57,367 nt of DNA, taken from contig JAQCEQ010000016.1 of the NCBI GenBank assembly GCA_027618565.1, positions 1 to 57,367 of the forward strand, given 5' to 3'. The position numbers were made by a program, and so were the translations under genes. The DNA comes from Planctomycetota bacterium (GTDB lineage: Bacteria > Planctomycetota > Phycisphaerae > Phycisphaerales > SM1A02). The notes under the pieces are model-generated. The model did not search any database. It worked only from the letters and a program-made list of their open reading frames with translations, and was not told the DNA's origin. Below, piece after piece: positions 36,279 through 45,080 of this stretch. The first letter of the stretch is position 1. The number at the start of each line of letters is the position of its first letter.

Positions 36279-37131
36279 CGCCGGACACGATCTCCGTGAG
36301 TTCCGTGGTGATGCGACCCTGGCGGGCGCGGTTGAAGTCGCGCTTGAGCGTCCGTCCAAGGCCTGAGGCGTTGTCGGTCGCGGCCTTCATCGCCACCATG
36401 CGCATCACGCTTTCGCTCACGATCGAATCGTTGAACGCCTGGAAGAGCGAGACCTTGACGGCGCGAGGCAGGAGCTCGTTGACCAGCGTGGCGGCGTCGG
36501 GGCTGAATTCAAAGACGGCCGAGGCAGCGGCCTTCTCGCCCTCGCCCCCGGGCATGGAGATCGGCAGCAACGGCATCGACTCAGCCACCTGGCGGCTGTT
36601 CGTGATGAACCGCGTGTAGACCACATACACGGCATCGACGATGCCGCCAGTGAACTGGTCCATCAGTCGCTGCGCCAGCTCCTGCACCTGTTCAAAGGTG
36701 GGCTTGTCGCCGATGTCGATCGTCTCCGCGACGGAGATATTGGCGAAGCGGAAGTACGAGAGCCCCTTCTTGCCCGCCGCGAATACTTCCACCTGCTTGC
36801 CCGCCGCCTGGCGCTCCTTGATGAGCCGGTGCGCCGTGCGCAGCGAGTTGCTGTTGTAGGTCCCGCAGAGGCCGCGATCCGACGAAATCACCAGGACGAT
36901 CTCACGGCCCGAAGTGCCCTTTGCCTTCAAGAGCGGACTCTCGACATCTCCCGCCGCAGCAGCCACCTGGACCACCAGCGTCCGGATGCGGTCGGTGTAC
37001 GGCCGCGTGGCGCGCGAACGAGCCAGGCTCGCCGTGAACTTGGCGGTCGCAATCATCTGCATGGTCTTGGTGATCCGCTGGATCGTGCGGACCGCCACCA
37101 TGCGCTTCTTGATCTCTCGAATCCGTGCCAT
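36262..37131 (-). CDS. atpG: F-type ATP synthase gamma subunit
   Basis: This 289-aa protein has the N-terminal helix MARIREIKKRMVAVRTIQRI with ITKTMQMIATAKF, SSDRGLCGTYNSN, and the C-terminal signature RITTELTEIVSGAAALE. It is the rotating central stalk of F1. The gene is not flanked by atpA or atpD, which usually surround it; neighbours are a rhodanese and a PhnP-like hydrolase. No clear ribosome site is visible before the ATG at 37131. Its 3' end is inside the 26-bp repeats. Confidence 0.93.
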   Translation of the reverse strand: MARIREIKKRMVAVRTIQRITKTMQMIATAKFTASLARSRATRPYTDRIRTLVVQVAAAAGDVESPLLKAKGTSGREIVLVISSDRGLCGTYNSNSLRTAHRLIKERQAAGKQVEVFAAGKKGLSYFRFANISVAETIDIGDKPTFEQVQELAQRLMDQFTGGIVDAVYVVYTRFITNSRQVAESMPLLPISMPGGEGEKAAASAVFEFSPDAATLVNELLPRAVKVSLFQAFNDSIVSESVMRMVAMKAATDNASGLGRTLKRDFNRARQGRITTELTEIVSGAAALE

Positions 37132-37284
37132 TGGGGGTGGGAATGGTACACATTCTCGGACCTACCGCGCCCTGGTGCCTTCATGCCCGCCGGTTCGGTT
37201 CCAGTCACACATCCTGACGGTGGCTTTGGCGAGTTTTCCTCGCCGTTCCCACCGCCAGAAACGCATCGGGGCGATGAACTGAAC

Positions 37285-38127
37285 TTAGTTGAGGACCTGG
37301 CCGTCGAATCCTGGAGAGATCCCCTCCGGGAGCCGTGCGAGCAATTCCTCGTGCGTTAGGTCATGCGCCAGATGCACCAGGATCGTCCGCCCGGCGCCAA
37401 GGCGCCCCGCCGCCTCAACTGCTTGTGCGATGGTGAAGTGGGTCGGGTGGGGTCGATCCCGCAGGGCGTCCAGGACAAGCGTCCGCACACCCGCAAGTGC
37501 CTCGGCGGCCGCGGCCGAGATCTCCGAGACATCGGTGCACCACGCCAGAGGGAAGAGTTCTCCGCCAGTTCCCTCAGGCGCGTCAATCCGGAAGCCAAGC
37601 ACCGACATGCGCCCGTGCAGCAATTCCACGGCGGTGACACGCAAGCCGAAGCAGTTGAATGGCTCGTCGGGGCGAACATCGCGCGTCTCAATCTCCGCAA
37701 CCCAGGAATCGTCGCCGTTGGGGCCTGGATCGCCTCCCAGGATGTGTGCGTAGATCGTGCGCAGCGATTGCAGCGTCGGTGCATCAGTGGTGAGCCGGAT
37801 CGGACCGTGCTGCATCACGTTGTAGCGACGGGTCTCGTCCAGCCCCCAGACATGGTCGACATGCGCGTGCGTCACCAAGATCTCGTCCGCGCGCGTGAGC
37901 TTCGCGCGAAGCGCCTGCTCGCGATGGTCGGGGCCGCAATCCAGCAGGATGCACCGGGACTGGCCGCCGGCGTCGATGAACTGCAGCGCCCCCGCCGTGC
38001 GCGAGCGGCGGTCGCGCGGGTCGCCGCTGGTGCAGACGCGGCACTCACACCCGATCGCCGGCACGCCCGAGCTGGTGCCGGTGCCGAGAATGGTGAGCCG
38101 TGCGTCACTGATGGGTCGAGCCGTCAC
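37285..38127 (-). CDS. MBL-fold metal-dependent hydrolase, PhnP-like
   Basis: This 280-aa protein opens with LTILGTGTSSGVPAIGCECRVC, where the paired Cys recall PhnP-type phosphodiesterases. It then has the metal motif VTHAHVDHVWGLDE and later metal-binding Asp/His (CTDVSE, LVHLAHDLTHEE). The family hydrolyses cyclic phosphodiesters; the substrate here is unknown. The start is GTG at 38127, overlapping the thiE stop (GTGA), so it is co-translated with the thiamine gene. The 153-bp gap to atpG holds no gene. Confidence 0.83.
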   Translation of the reverse strand: MTARPISDARLTILGTGTSSGVPAIGCECRVCTSGDPRDRRSRTAGALQFIDAGGQSRCILLDCGPDHREQALRAKLTRADEILVTHAHVDHVWGLDETRRYNVMQHGPIRLTTDAPTLQSLRTIYAHILGGDPGPNGDDSWVAEIETRDVRPDEPFNCFGLRVTAVELLHGRMSVLGFRIDAPEGTGGELFPLAWCTDVSEISAAAAEALAGVRTLVLDALRDRPHPTHFTIAQAVEAAGRLGAGRTILVHLAHDLTHEELLARLPEGISPGFDGQVLN

Positions 38128-39194
38128 CGGCTGCTCCCAATGGCTTCGCTCGCGATGCCGCGCGGATGGATGGCCTCCAGGATGCGCGCGGTCGCGTCGC
38201 CGGGCGAATCCGCACCGCAGATCGCCGCGCTCACCGCCACCCCGCGCGCTCCCGCGGCGGCTACCAGCCGTGCTTCGTCGGGGCCGATGCCGCCAATGGC
38301 CAGGTGCGGGAGCGTCGCGGCGGCACCCAGCCCCGCCAAGACATCCCGAAGGAGCGAGGGCCCGGCCGCGGCCAGATTCGGTTTGGTGCCGGATGGAAAC
38401 ATCGGGCCGATGCCGATCATGTCTGCGCCGGCGATGGATGCCGCGCGTGCCTCCTCAACGGAATGCGTGGTGAGGCCAATCAAGAGCGTGCGGCCGGCAA
38501 GTCGCCGCGCGTCGGTGATGGACATGTCCGTCTGACCCAAGTGCACGCCGTCCGCGCCCGCTGCCATCGCCACATCCACGCGATCATTCACGATGACGGC
38601 GGCACCGTACGCGCGCGCGAGTTGGGCCACTGCACGCGCGTGCGCCACGAGGTCCGCGCCCTCCATCGACTTCTCTCGAACCTGCACCGCGTCGCAACCT
38701 GCGCGAAGCGAGGCTTCGAGGACTTCGCGCCACGGCCGTCGGCAGGAGTCGCGCGTGAGCAAGAGGCACAGGCTCCATTGCCGCGCGCGACCGGAGCCGA
38801 GGGAAGTCACGATCGACTGCACCACCGCGTAGGCGTCGTAGCGGATCCGCTCCATCGCCTGCGCTGCCGCCGGGTCCGACAGTTTGAGCGCCTCCTCCAG
38901 CGTCCGCAACGACTCACAGAGCCTTGCTCCATTGGCTTCGGCCAGTTCGGCGATGCCGGCCCGCTTGGCCTCGCACGCACCTGACCTAGAACACCCCGCA
39001 TCTCCCGCCACATCGCGAGCCGCGATGAATCGACCAGCATCGAGCGAGGAGAGCACGCCAGTCATCCGATGCCGCAGCGACTTGCACTCACCCGCCAGCG
39101 CGTCGGCGGCGGGGCCAAAGCGCGCGATGTCCTCCAGGACGCGCAGCGCCTCCATGGCCCGGTTTCGGTTGGCATCCAACAGTCGATGCAGCAT
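38124..39194 (-). CDS. thiE: ThiD2-ThiE fusion: HMP-phosphate kinase / thiamine phosphate synthase
   Basis: This 356-aa fusion has a ThiD2-type domain at residues 1-125. It begins with [20 protein letters not shown] and is described for this family as a monofunctional hydroxymethylpyrimidine-phosphate kinase. Residues 140-345 are a ThiE TIM barrel: [49 protein letters not shown], and IGGIGPDEA. The fusion would make HMP-PP and join it to the thiazole phosphate. No TPP riboswitch is seen in the 100 bp upstream. It is coupled to the PhnP-like gene. Confidence 0.88.
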   Translation of the reverse strand: MLHRLLDANRNRAMEALRVLEDIARFGPAADALAGECKSLRHRMTGVLSSLDAGRFIAARDVAGDAGCSRSGACEAKRAGIAELAEANGARLCESLRTLEEALKLSDPAAAQAMERIRYDAYAVVQSIVTSLGSGRARQWSLCLLLTRDSCRRPWREVLEASLRAGCDAVQVREKSMEGADLVAHARAVAQLARAYGAAVIVNDRVDVAMAAGADGVHLGQTDMSITDARRLAGRTLLIGLTTHSVEEARAASIAGADMIGIGPMFPSGTKPNLAAAGPSLLRDVLAGLGAAATLPHLAIGGIGPDEARLVAAAGARGVAVSAAICGADSPGDATARILEAIHPRGIASEAIGSSR

Positions 39195-39295
39195 GGCGAA
39201 GAACCGACAAGGCTAGTCGTGTGGGGCTATGCTCACGAACCCAGGTCTCGAGACCTTGGCCACTGACTGGCACCCGCCCCAACCTGGAACACACC

Positions 39296-39934
39296 ATGGC
39301 CTACCCCTTCACGCTGCCGGAACTCCCTTACGCCGATGATGCCCTGGAGCCCGCGATCGATCGCCAGACCATGGTGATCCACAGGACCAAGCACCACCAG
39401 GCGTACGTGACCAACCTGAACAAGGCGCTGGAGTCGCAGCCGGAACTGCAGGCGCTCTCCATCGATGACCTGTGCGCGCGAATCAACTCGCTGCCGGACG
39501 CGGTGAAAACGGTGGTGCGCAACAACGGCGGTGGCCACTGGAACCACTCGGCGTTCTGGACGATGCTGGCCCCCTCTGCCTCGAAATCTGCGCCCAGCAC
39601 CAATCTTGGCGCGGCGATCAATGCCGACCTGGGCGGCATGGACGAGATGAAGAAGGCCTTCGCCGCAGCAGCCGCGGGCCGTTTCGGATCCGGTTGGGCG
39701 TGGCTCATCGTCAAGTCCGACGGCCGGCTGGCGATCACTTCCACGCCAAACCAGGACAACCCGCTGATGGTGGGTGTTGCGGATGCCACCGGCACGCCGA
39801 TCCTGGGTCTGGATGTCTGGGAGCACGCGTACTACCTGCACTACCAGAATCGCCGCCCCGACTACGTCACCGGCTTCTGGAGCGTGGTGAATTGGGACGA
39901 GGTCTCCCGCCGCTACGCGCAGGCGCATGGGTGA
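39296..39934 (+). CDS. sodA: Superoxide dismutase (Mn/Fe family)
   Basis: This 212-aa protein begins [15 protein letters not shown] and carries all four metal ligands: His in [10 protein letters not shown], His in [12 protein letters not shown], and Asp and His in [16 protein letters not shown] Gln in TPNQDNP is where Mn-type enzymes usually place their active-site glutamine, so Mn or cambialistic use is favoured over strict Fe. No signal peptide is seen, so it is cytoplasmic. The ATG at 39296 gives the family N-terminus. Confidence 0.93.
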   Translation: MAYPFTLPELPYADDALEPAIDRQTMVIHRTKHHQAYVTNLNKALESQPELQALSIDDLCARINSLPDAVKTVVRNNGGGHWNHSAFWTMLAPSASKSAPSTNLGAAINADLGGMDEMKKAFAAAAAGRFGSGWAWLIVKSDGRLAITSTPNQDNPLMVGVADATGTPILGLDVWEHAYYLHYQNRRPDYVTGFWSVVNWDEVSRRYAQAHG

Positions 39935-39970
39935 CCCCACCGCCCTCCCCACGCGAGCCTTGCAGCGGGC

Positions 39971-40651
39971 CTAGTTCCCTGACTTCACGCTGTCAATCAT
40001 CGCGTCAAACCCGGCGCGGTTGGATTCCACCGTCGCGCTCGGCCCGATCAGCCGGATGAAGACCGTTCCCGACGGCGCTTGCACGATCGCGCCAAGCTGC
40101 GCCATTCCCTGCCGTGGTGCCGCCGCGCCCATGCCTTGGTAGGCGCCGGCAAACTCCATCACGATCACCTTGAGGCCGTTGACTTCCCGGTCCTCGCGCT
40201 CAAACGGTGCGGCGTTTCCATCGCCGCCGCGGAACTGCCGGCGCCAGCGCTCGATGTTGGCGTCCAAGGCTCCGCCATCGCCAGCGGCAAAGAAGGAGAA
40301 GACCAATTCGCCACCGGAGCCTGAGCCGTCGGCGGGAACCGCGTACTGCAGCGTGCGGAAGGCCATCGACGGAGCCTGCCAGGTCCAGGTCGCCGGCTTG
40401 GGCATGGACAGCCCGGCGATCTCTATGACCGACGGATCGCTGGTCGATGTCGAGAGGACCCCAGTCCCCGGGTTGATCTCGGGCGCGCCGGAATCGCCCG
40501 GCGTGGCGGCGGTCGCACCGCCATTCGTCACCGGTGGCGTGGGCGGCGTGGGCGGCGTGGGCGGCGTGGGCGAGCCACGATCGGAGCACGCGAGCGCCAG
40601 CAGCGCGGCGGAACTGATGGCGGTGGCTTGGGCGATGCGTCGTCGTGACAT
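39971..40651 (-). CDS. Putative lipoprotein with Pro-Thr repeat linker
   Basis: This 226-aa protein has a signal peptide ending in lipobox LALAC near residue 22. A PTPPTPPTPPTPP linker coded by 9-bp repeats follows, then a globular domain of about 160 residues with FSFFAAGDGGALDANIERWR and REVNGLKVIVMEFAGAYQG. The domain looks like an uncharacterised family that senses or binds something at the envelope. No catalytic motif is seen. It is divergent from the amidohydrolase gene with 21 bp between starts. Confidence 0.65.
   Translation of the reverse strand: MSRRRIAQATAISSAALLALACSDRGSPTPPTPPTPPTPPVTNGGATAATPGDSGAPEINPGTGVLSTSTSDPSVIEIAGLSMPKPATWTWQAPSMAFRTLQYAVPADGSGSGGELVFSFFAAGDGGALDANIERWRRQFRGGDGNAAPFEREDREVNGLKVIVMEFAGAYQGMGAAAPRQGMAQLGAIVQAPSGTVFIRLIGPSATVESNRAGFDAMIDSVKSGN
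40534..40570. repeat. 9-bp repeats (GGCGTGGGC) encoding the Pro-Thr-Pro linker
   Basis: About four head-to-tail copies of GGCGTGGGC encode the PTPPTPPTPP linker of the lipoprotein on the minus strand. The copy number can change in steps of three residues without breaking the frame. Confidence 0.8.
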
Positions 40652-40672
40652 GCCCCAATCGTAATCGCTCTC

Positions 40673-42307
40673 ATGACCACTAGTATTTCGCGCGTGCCCA
40701 GCCGGATCGCCATCGCCACGCGCGGCATCTTTGTTCCTGAGCCGAGCTCGCACCGCTGGATCGTGGTGGAGGACGGGATGGTCGCCGCCCTGGAGGCGTC
40801 CGAGCCTCGCGGGGCGCCTCTGTGCGATGCGCCTATGGGCTTTGCCTGCCCCGGCTTCTTCGACAGCCACCTGCATCTCTTGCTTGCGGGATCGTCATTG
40901 GCCCAACTCGATCTCTCCGGCGTGCGATCTCGCGCGGAGTTCGAGCACGCGATCTCCAAGGCGCACGCTGCGCTGCCGCCGGATCGATGGCTGCTTGCCC
41001 GCGGATGGAATGAGGCCAACTTTGCTGGTTCCGCGGCGCCAGGTCAGTCCCCCGATGCCTCGTGGCTCTCTGCAGCCGGCAACCGCCCCTGTGTCGCCTG
41101 GCGAATCGACCAGCACGCGTGCGTGGTGAACCAGCCGGTCCTGGAACTCCTCGGCGGCGCGCTGGATGACTGCTCCGAGAGCGAGTGCCCCCGCCGTGAT
41201 GGCCGACCCATCGGCATCCTCCGCGAGGGCGCTGCGTGGCGGGTGCTGATCCCGCGGCTCCCCGCCCCCACCACCGACGAACTGGATCGTGGGCTGGATC
41301 ATGCCCAGCGCGTCCTCCTCGCCAACGGCATCACCAGCGTGGGCAGCATGGAGTACGCCGACTGGGTCGATCGCGTGCTGCTGCCCCGGCGTGACACGCT
41401 CTCTCCACGAGTCCATGTCACGATGCTGGACCGCGAATGGCCGGTGGATGTGGACGATGTCGTGCGGCGTGCGCGCCAGTCCACCTCGCGCCTTCGCTTC
41501 GTTGGGTGCAAGTCGTTCGCCGACGGCACGCTGGGGAGCCGAACGGCGTGGATGCAGGCTCCATACGCCGACTCCGATGGGACGACACACGGGGCATCGC
41601 GCGGCGCACCGCTTGAGTTCACCGCGGATGGGCGGCTCGCAGAGTGGATGGCGCTGGTCGCTGCGGCGGGACTCTCCCCAAGTGTTCACGCCATCGGGGA
41701 CGCGGCCTTGGCAGCGGTGCTGGATGCCGCGGACACCGCCAGGCTGGGACGCCACGTGCTCCGCATCGAACACGCGCAGACCGTGGCGCCAGCGGGCATC
41801 GCGCGCCTCGCCCGCCACATCGTGTCGATGCAGCCGCTGCACAAGGCCGACGATGCACGCATCGCACAGGCGCGACTCGGCCTGGCGCGACTCGACCGAT
41901 TCTTCCCCTTTCGCCGCATCGCGGACTCAGGCGCGCTCCTCGCCTTTGGCAGCGACTGGCCCATCGCGCCGCCGAATCCGATCGAGGCGATGCGCACCGC
42001 AATCACGGGCCGGACCGTCGACGGTGATCGATTCCAGCCCGAAGAGTCGCTCACGCCGATGGAGGCACTCCGTGCGACCACGCTCGACGCCGCGCGGAGC
42101 CTGCGAGCGCACAGCGACCTCGGTCACCTCACGCCCGGCGCGCGCGCCGACATCACGATTCTCGATCGCGATCCACTGACTTGTGATTGGTGGAACAACC
42201 CGCCCCGGGTGGTGGCGACGATCATCGATGGGACGTTGGCGTGGCAGGCTAAGGCAGCAAGTCAGCCGGGATCCCAGCGATTTGCGCCGCCAGCGCCTGC
42301 ATCCTGA
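40673..42307 (+). CDS. Amidohydrolase, YtcJ-like
   Basis: This 544-aa protein belongs to the amidohydrolase 3 (YtcJ) family. It has PGFFDSHLHL (HxH metal motif), VGCKSFADGTLGSRTA with the bridging Lys, SVHAIGDAA and RIEHAQ with the metal His residues, and FGSDWPI with the catalytic Asp. The terminal GARADITILDRDP is the usual small beta-domain signature. The substrate is not predictable. Its last 59 bp overlap the convergent M50 protease gene. Confidence 0.87.
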   Translation: MTTSISRVPSRIAIATRGIFVPEPSSHRWIVVEDGMVAALEASEPRGAPLCDAPMGFACPGFFDSHLHLLLAGSSLAQLDLSGVRSRAEFEHAISKAHAALPPDRWLLARGWNEANFAGSAAPGQSPDASWLSAAGNRPCVAWRIDQHACVVNQPVLELLGGALDDCSESECPRRDGRPIGILREGAAWRVLIPRLPAPTTDELDRGLDHAQRVLLANGITSVGSMEYADWVDRVLLPRRDTLSPRVHVTMLDREWPVDVDDVVRRARQSTSRLRFVGCKSFADGTLGSRTAWMQAPYADSDGTTHGASRGAPLEFTADGRLAEWMALVAAAGLSPSVHAIGDAALAAVLDAADTARLGRHVLRIEHAQTVAPAGIARLARHIVSMQPLHKADDARIAQARLGLARLDRFFPFRRIADSGALLAFGSDWPIAPPNPIEAMRTAITGRTVDGDRFQPEESLTPMEALRATTLDAARSLRAHSDLGHLTPGARADITILDRDPLTCDWWNNPPRVVATIIDGTLAWQAKAASQPGSQRFAPPAPAS

Positions 42308-42977
42308 ACATGACTTGCGAGGCCGCGTTGCTCATGACATCGTCCAGGCCTAGGAGGAACACGGCGAGCAGGGCGAAGAAGGAGTACTGCTGCACCCGGG
42401 GATCCGCATAGAAGCGCCGTGTGCCGGGCACCAACCCCATGGCGACTCGAGAACCATCCAGCGGTGGGATCGGGATGAGGTTGAACATCGCCAGGAACAC
42501 ATTCAGGTAGATCCCCATCGCAAGTCCGTGCTGCAGGTTGCCAAACAGCGGCTCGGTCCGCGGCCCGAACCAGATCCATGCGTACCAAAGCGCCGTTGCG
42601 ACGATCGCCAAGACAATGTTCACCAACGGACCCGCGAAGGCCACCGTCGCCACGCCGCGCCAGCCCGAACGGAATCGCGACGGATTCACCGGCATCAAGC
42701 CCCACGCAAACCCGATGACCGCAAAGAAGAGCAGGCTCATCGGCGGCATGTGCACCAGCGGGTTGAGCGTCATGTGGCCCGACTCGCGGGGCGTCTCGTC
42801 CCCCTCCCGGATGGCGGCGACGCCGTGCCCAAGTTCATGCAGGCAGATCGATCCGATCACCCACACCACCCATGCAAGGAGTGCCGCCCAGCCCTGTGTC
42901 TCAAGGACATTGGATACCCACCAGCCGTTCATGCCCCATAAGGTCGGCACGAAGGGTGTGTTGACTGGAATCGGCAT
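42249..42977 (-). CDS. Site-2 protease-type M50 membrane metallopeptidase
   Basis: This protein of about 242 aa has five or six membrane segments. The zinc motif CLHELGHGV (HExxH) is in the second helix, and FNLIPIPPLDGSRV near residue 175 supplies the third ligand (NxxPxxxLDG type). It resembles the short SpoIVFB/S2P-like branch without CBS or PDZ domains. It would cleave a transmembrane substrate inside the membrane; none is evident nearby. The start is the ATG at 42977 or 42932. The 3' end overlaps the amidohydrolase gene antisense. Confidence 0.85.
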   Translation of the reverse strand: MPIPVNTPFVPTLWGMNGWWVSNVLETQGWAALLAWVVWVIGSICLHELGHGVAAIREGDETPRESGHMTLNPLVHMPPMSLLFFAVIGFAWGLMPVNPSRFRSGWRGVATVAFAGPLVNIVLAIVATALWYAWIWFGPRTEPLFGNLQHGLAMGIYLNVFLAMFNLIPIPPLDGSRVAMGLVPGTRRFYADPRVQQYSFFALLAVFLLGLDDVMSNAASQVMFRMQALAAQIAGIPADLLP

Positions 42978-43147
42978 CTGGAGCGGGGCTTGGCTGCCGG
43001 CCCCGACTTTGGTAGATTGCCCCGTTCGCACCCGCGACCCGTAGAGGCGGCGCACGGTCCCGATCGGGACCCGACACCACCTCAGGAGGCGGCGCCAGCC
43101 ACTGTGGCCGGCACCTCCCAGGGGCGCGCCTGACGAGGAATCTCTTC

Positions 43148-43450
43148 ATGGTTGTCCTTCGACTCAAGCGCATGGGCCGTGCCCATTCACCGTTCTATCG
43201 CCTCAACGCGATGGACAAGCGGTCGCCGCGTGACGGCGCCGTCATCGAACAACTCGGCTGGTACCAGCCCAGCGCCCCCGCCGGCAAGCAGTGGGAACTC
43301 AACGCCGAGCGCATCAAGCACTGGCTGAGCGTCGGCGCGCAGCCTTCCGAGACCGCGTCCGACCTCTTCAAGAAGGTGGGCATCAACGCGGTGGTCGGCA
43401 AGAACAAGAAGCCGATGTCCAAGCGCACCACCGCCAAGCACGCCGTCTGA
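43148..43450 (+). CDS. rpsP: 30S ribosomal protein S16
   Basis: This 100-aa protein has the S16 pattern VVLRLKRMGRAHSPFYRLNA and MDKRSPRDGAVIEQLGWYQP, with a basic tail. An AGGAA ribosome site precedes the ATG. A GGAGG...CCTCC hairpin lies in the leader at 43085-43118. It heads rpsP-trmD-rplS. The rimM gene, usually between rpsP and trmD, is missing here; 49 bp separate the two. Confidence 0.95.
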   Translation: MVVLRLKRMGRAHSPFYRLNAMDKRSPRDGAVIEQLGWYQPSAPAGKQWELNAERIKHWLSVGAQPSETASDLFKKVGINAVVGKNKKPMSKRTTAKHAV

Positions 43451-43499
43451 CGCGACACGCGTCGCACTGCAGCGCGTTCCCGCGCACTCCTCGCACCCC

Positions 43500-44255
43500 A
43501 TGCCACTGCGCATCGACATCCTGACGCTCTTCCCCGAAGCCATGCCCGGGATGCTGTCCTCCAGCATCCTCGGTCGCGCCATCGAGGCGGGGTTGCTCAC
43601 GGTGCATGTGCATGACATGCGCGACTGGGCGGACAACAAGCACAATAAGGTGGACGATCGCCCCTTCGGCGGCGGCCCTGGAATGGTGCTGATGCCCGAA
43701 CCGGTGGCGGCGGCCGTGGAGGCCGTGGATGCGATGGCCACTCCCAAGGCTCGACGCCTCTCGCTCTGCCCCGCGGGTCGAAAACTCGACCAGCGGATGG
43801 TGGAGGAACTCTCGCGCGGGGAGCGATTGCTCCTGGTGTGCGGGCACTACGAGGGGATCGACCAGCGCGCCATCGATGCGCTCTCGCTGGAGGAAGTCTC
43901 CGTGGGCGACTTCGTCGTCTCGGGCGGCGAACTTCCGGCGCTCCTCCTGGTGGACGCGATCGCCCGGCTCCAGCCGGGCGCCCTTGGCCATGACCAGAGT
44001 GCCTCGGAGGATTCGTTCACGCTGCATGACGACGCCGGCCACCACCTGCTTGACTGCCCTCACTTCACCCGACCCCGCGAGTGGCGCGACCGCGCCGTTC
44101 CCGAGGTCCTGCTCTCTGGCGACCATGCGGCGATCGCTGCCTGGCGTCGCGCGCAGTCGACGGCCCGCACCCGCGACCGTCGCCCCGACTTGCTCTCATC
44201 GCGCCCCGGCCTCACTCCGGGGCGCGCAACGGGACTTGCTCCCACAGGAAACTGA
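43500..44255 (+). CDS. trmD: tRNA (guanine-N1)-methyltransferase TrmD
   Basis: This 251-aa SPOUT-class methyltransferase has RIDILTLFPEAM, DDRPFGGGPGMVLMPEPV, the SAM-knot segment LLLVCGHYEGIDQRAID and SVGDFVVSGGELPALLLVDA. It methylates G37 of tRNAs such as tRNA-Pro(CGG), which is encoded at 16619 in this window, and prevents +1 frameshifting. The C-terminus is slightly longer than usual and Arg-rich. It is followed by rplS after 1 bp. Confidence 0.95.
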   Translation: MPLRIDILTLFPEAMPGMLSSSILGRAIEAGLLTVHVHDMRDWADNKHNKVDDRPFGGGPGMVLMPEPVAAAVEAVDAMATPKARRLSLCPAGRKLDQRMVEELSRGERLLLVCGHYEGIDQRAIDALSLEEVSVGDFVVSGGELPALLLVDAIARLQPGALGHDQSASEDSFTLHDDAGHHLLDCPHFTRPREWRDRAVPEVLLSGDHAAIAAWRRAQSTARTRDRRPDLLSSRPGLTPGRATGLAPTGN

Positions 44256-44256
44256 C

Positions 44257-44697
44257 ATGAACCGCACCGAAGTGCTCGAATCCATCGTCTCCGGCCAGCT
44301 CAAGGCCGCCACTGACCTTCCCGCCCTCAAGATCGGCGACACGATCGACGTCCACTACCGGATCGTCGAAGGCGACAAGGAGCGCGTCCAGATCTTTCAG
44401 GGCGTTCTCATCGCCATGAAGGGTCGCGGCATCAACCGCATGATCACCGTGCGGCGCATCGTGGCCAACGAGGGCGTGGAGCGCATCTTCCCGCTCAACT
44501 CGCCGCGCATCGCCAAGATCGACGTGATTCGCCACGCGGACACGCGCCGCGCGAAGCTCTACTACCTCCGCGACCGCACCGGCAAGAGCCGACGCCTCCG
44601 CGACGAGCGTCGCGGTGCCACGGCGAAGCCCGTGGCCAAGGCTGCTTCGGCCAAGCCCCGCACCAAGAAGGTCGCCAAGTCCGGCGCCGCCAGCTGA
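44257..44697 (+). CDS. rplS: 50S ribosomal protein L19
   Basis: This 146-aa protein contains IGDTIDVHYRIVEGDKERVQ, FQGVLIAMKGRGINRMITVR and ERIFPLNSPRIAKIDVIRHA, the standard L19 sequence. It ends with a Lys/Ala-rich extension of about 30 residues. It starts one base after the trmD stop and has an AGGAA site inside trmD. Confidence 0.95.
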   Translation: MNRTEVLESIVSGQLKAATDLPALKIGDTIDVHYRIVEGDKERVQIFQGVLIAMKGRGINRMITVRRIVANEGVERIFPLNSPRIAKIDVIRHADTRRAKLYYLRDRTGKSRRLRDERRGATAKPVAKAASAKPRTKKVAKSGAAS

Positions 44698-44705
44698 TCG
44701 CGTCC

Positions 44706-45080
44706 GTGCGCGTCAAGCTTGCGAAGCGATTTTCCTTTGAGGCCGCGCACTGGCTTCCCACCTTCCCGGAAGGGCACAAGTGCCGACGGCTCCATGGTCA
44801 CTCGTTTCATGTGACCGTGGTCGTCGCCGGAGAGGTGCCCGAGCAGGCGGGCTACCTGGTGGACTACGCGGATATCCGTGCGGCGACTCGTCCCATCGAG
44901 GAGTCGCTGGATCACCGGCTGCTCAATGAAGTTCCCGGCCTGGAGAACCCCACCGCCGAGCACATCGCCAAGTGGATCTGGGACCGACTCGCCCCGTCGC
45001 TTCCACTGCTGAGCGAAGTTCGGGTCGAAGAGACCTGCACCAGCGAGTGCCTCTATGCCGGACCTGATGCAGATCGTTGA
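44706..45080 (+). CDS. queD: 6-carboxy-tetrahydropterin synthase QueD-like
   Basis: This 124-aa protein of the PTPS/QueD fold has zinc ligands His in FEAAHWLP and two His in RLHGHSFHV. A Cys precedes them (HKCRRLHGH), LDHRLLNEVPG carries the catalytic Asp-His, and VRVEETCTSECLYAGP supplies the substrate Glu. QueD makes the CPH4 intermediate for queuosine and 7-deazaguanine. The start is GTG at 44706, 8 bp after rplS. queE/queC are not in the window. The 3' end overlaps the next gene by 26 bp. Confidence 0.85.
   Translation: MRVKLAKRFSFEAAHWLPTFPEGHKCRRLHGHSFHVTVVVAGEVPEQAGYLVDYADIRAATRPIEESLDHRLLNEVPGLENPTAEHIAKWIWDRLAPSLPLLSEVRVEETCTSECLYAGPDADR

Noticed and set aside
39195-39295. TPP riboswitch upstream of thiD2-thiE
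   Set aside because: The conserved TPP motifs (such as CTGAGA) are not present in the right order, and the interval is only 100 bp.
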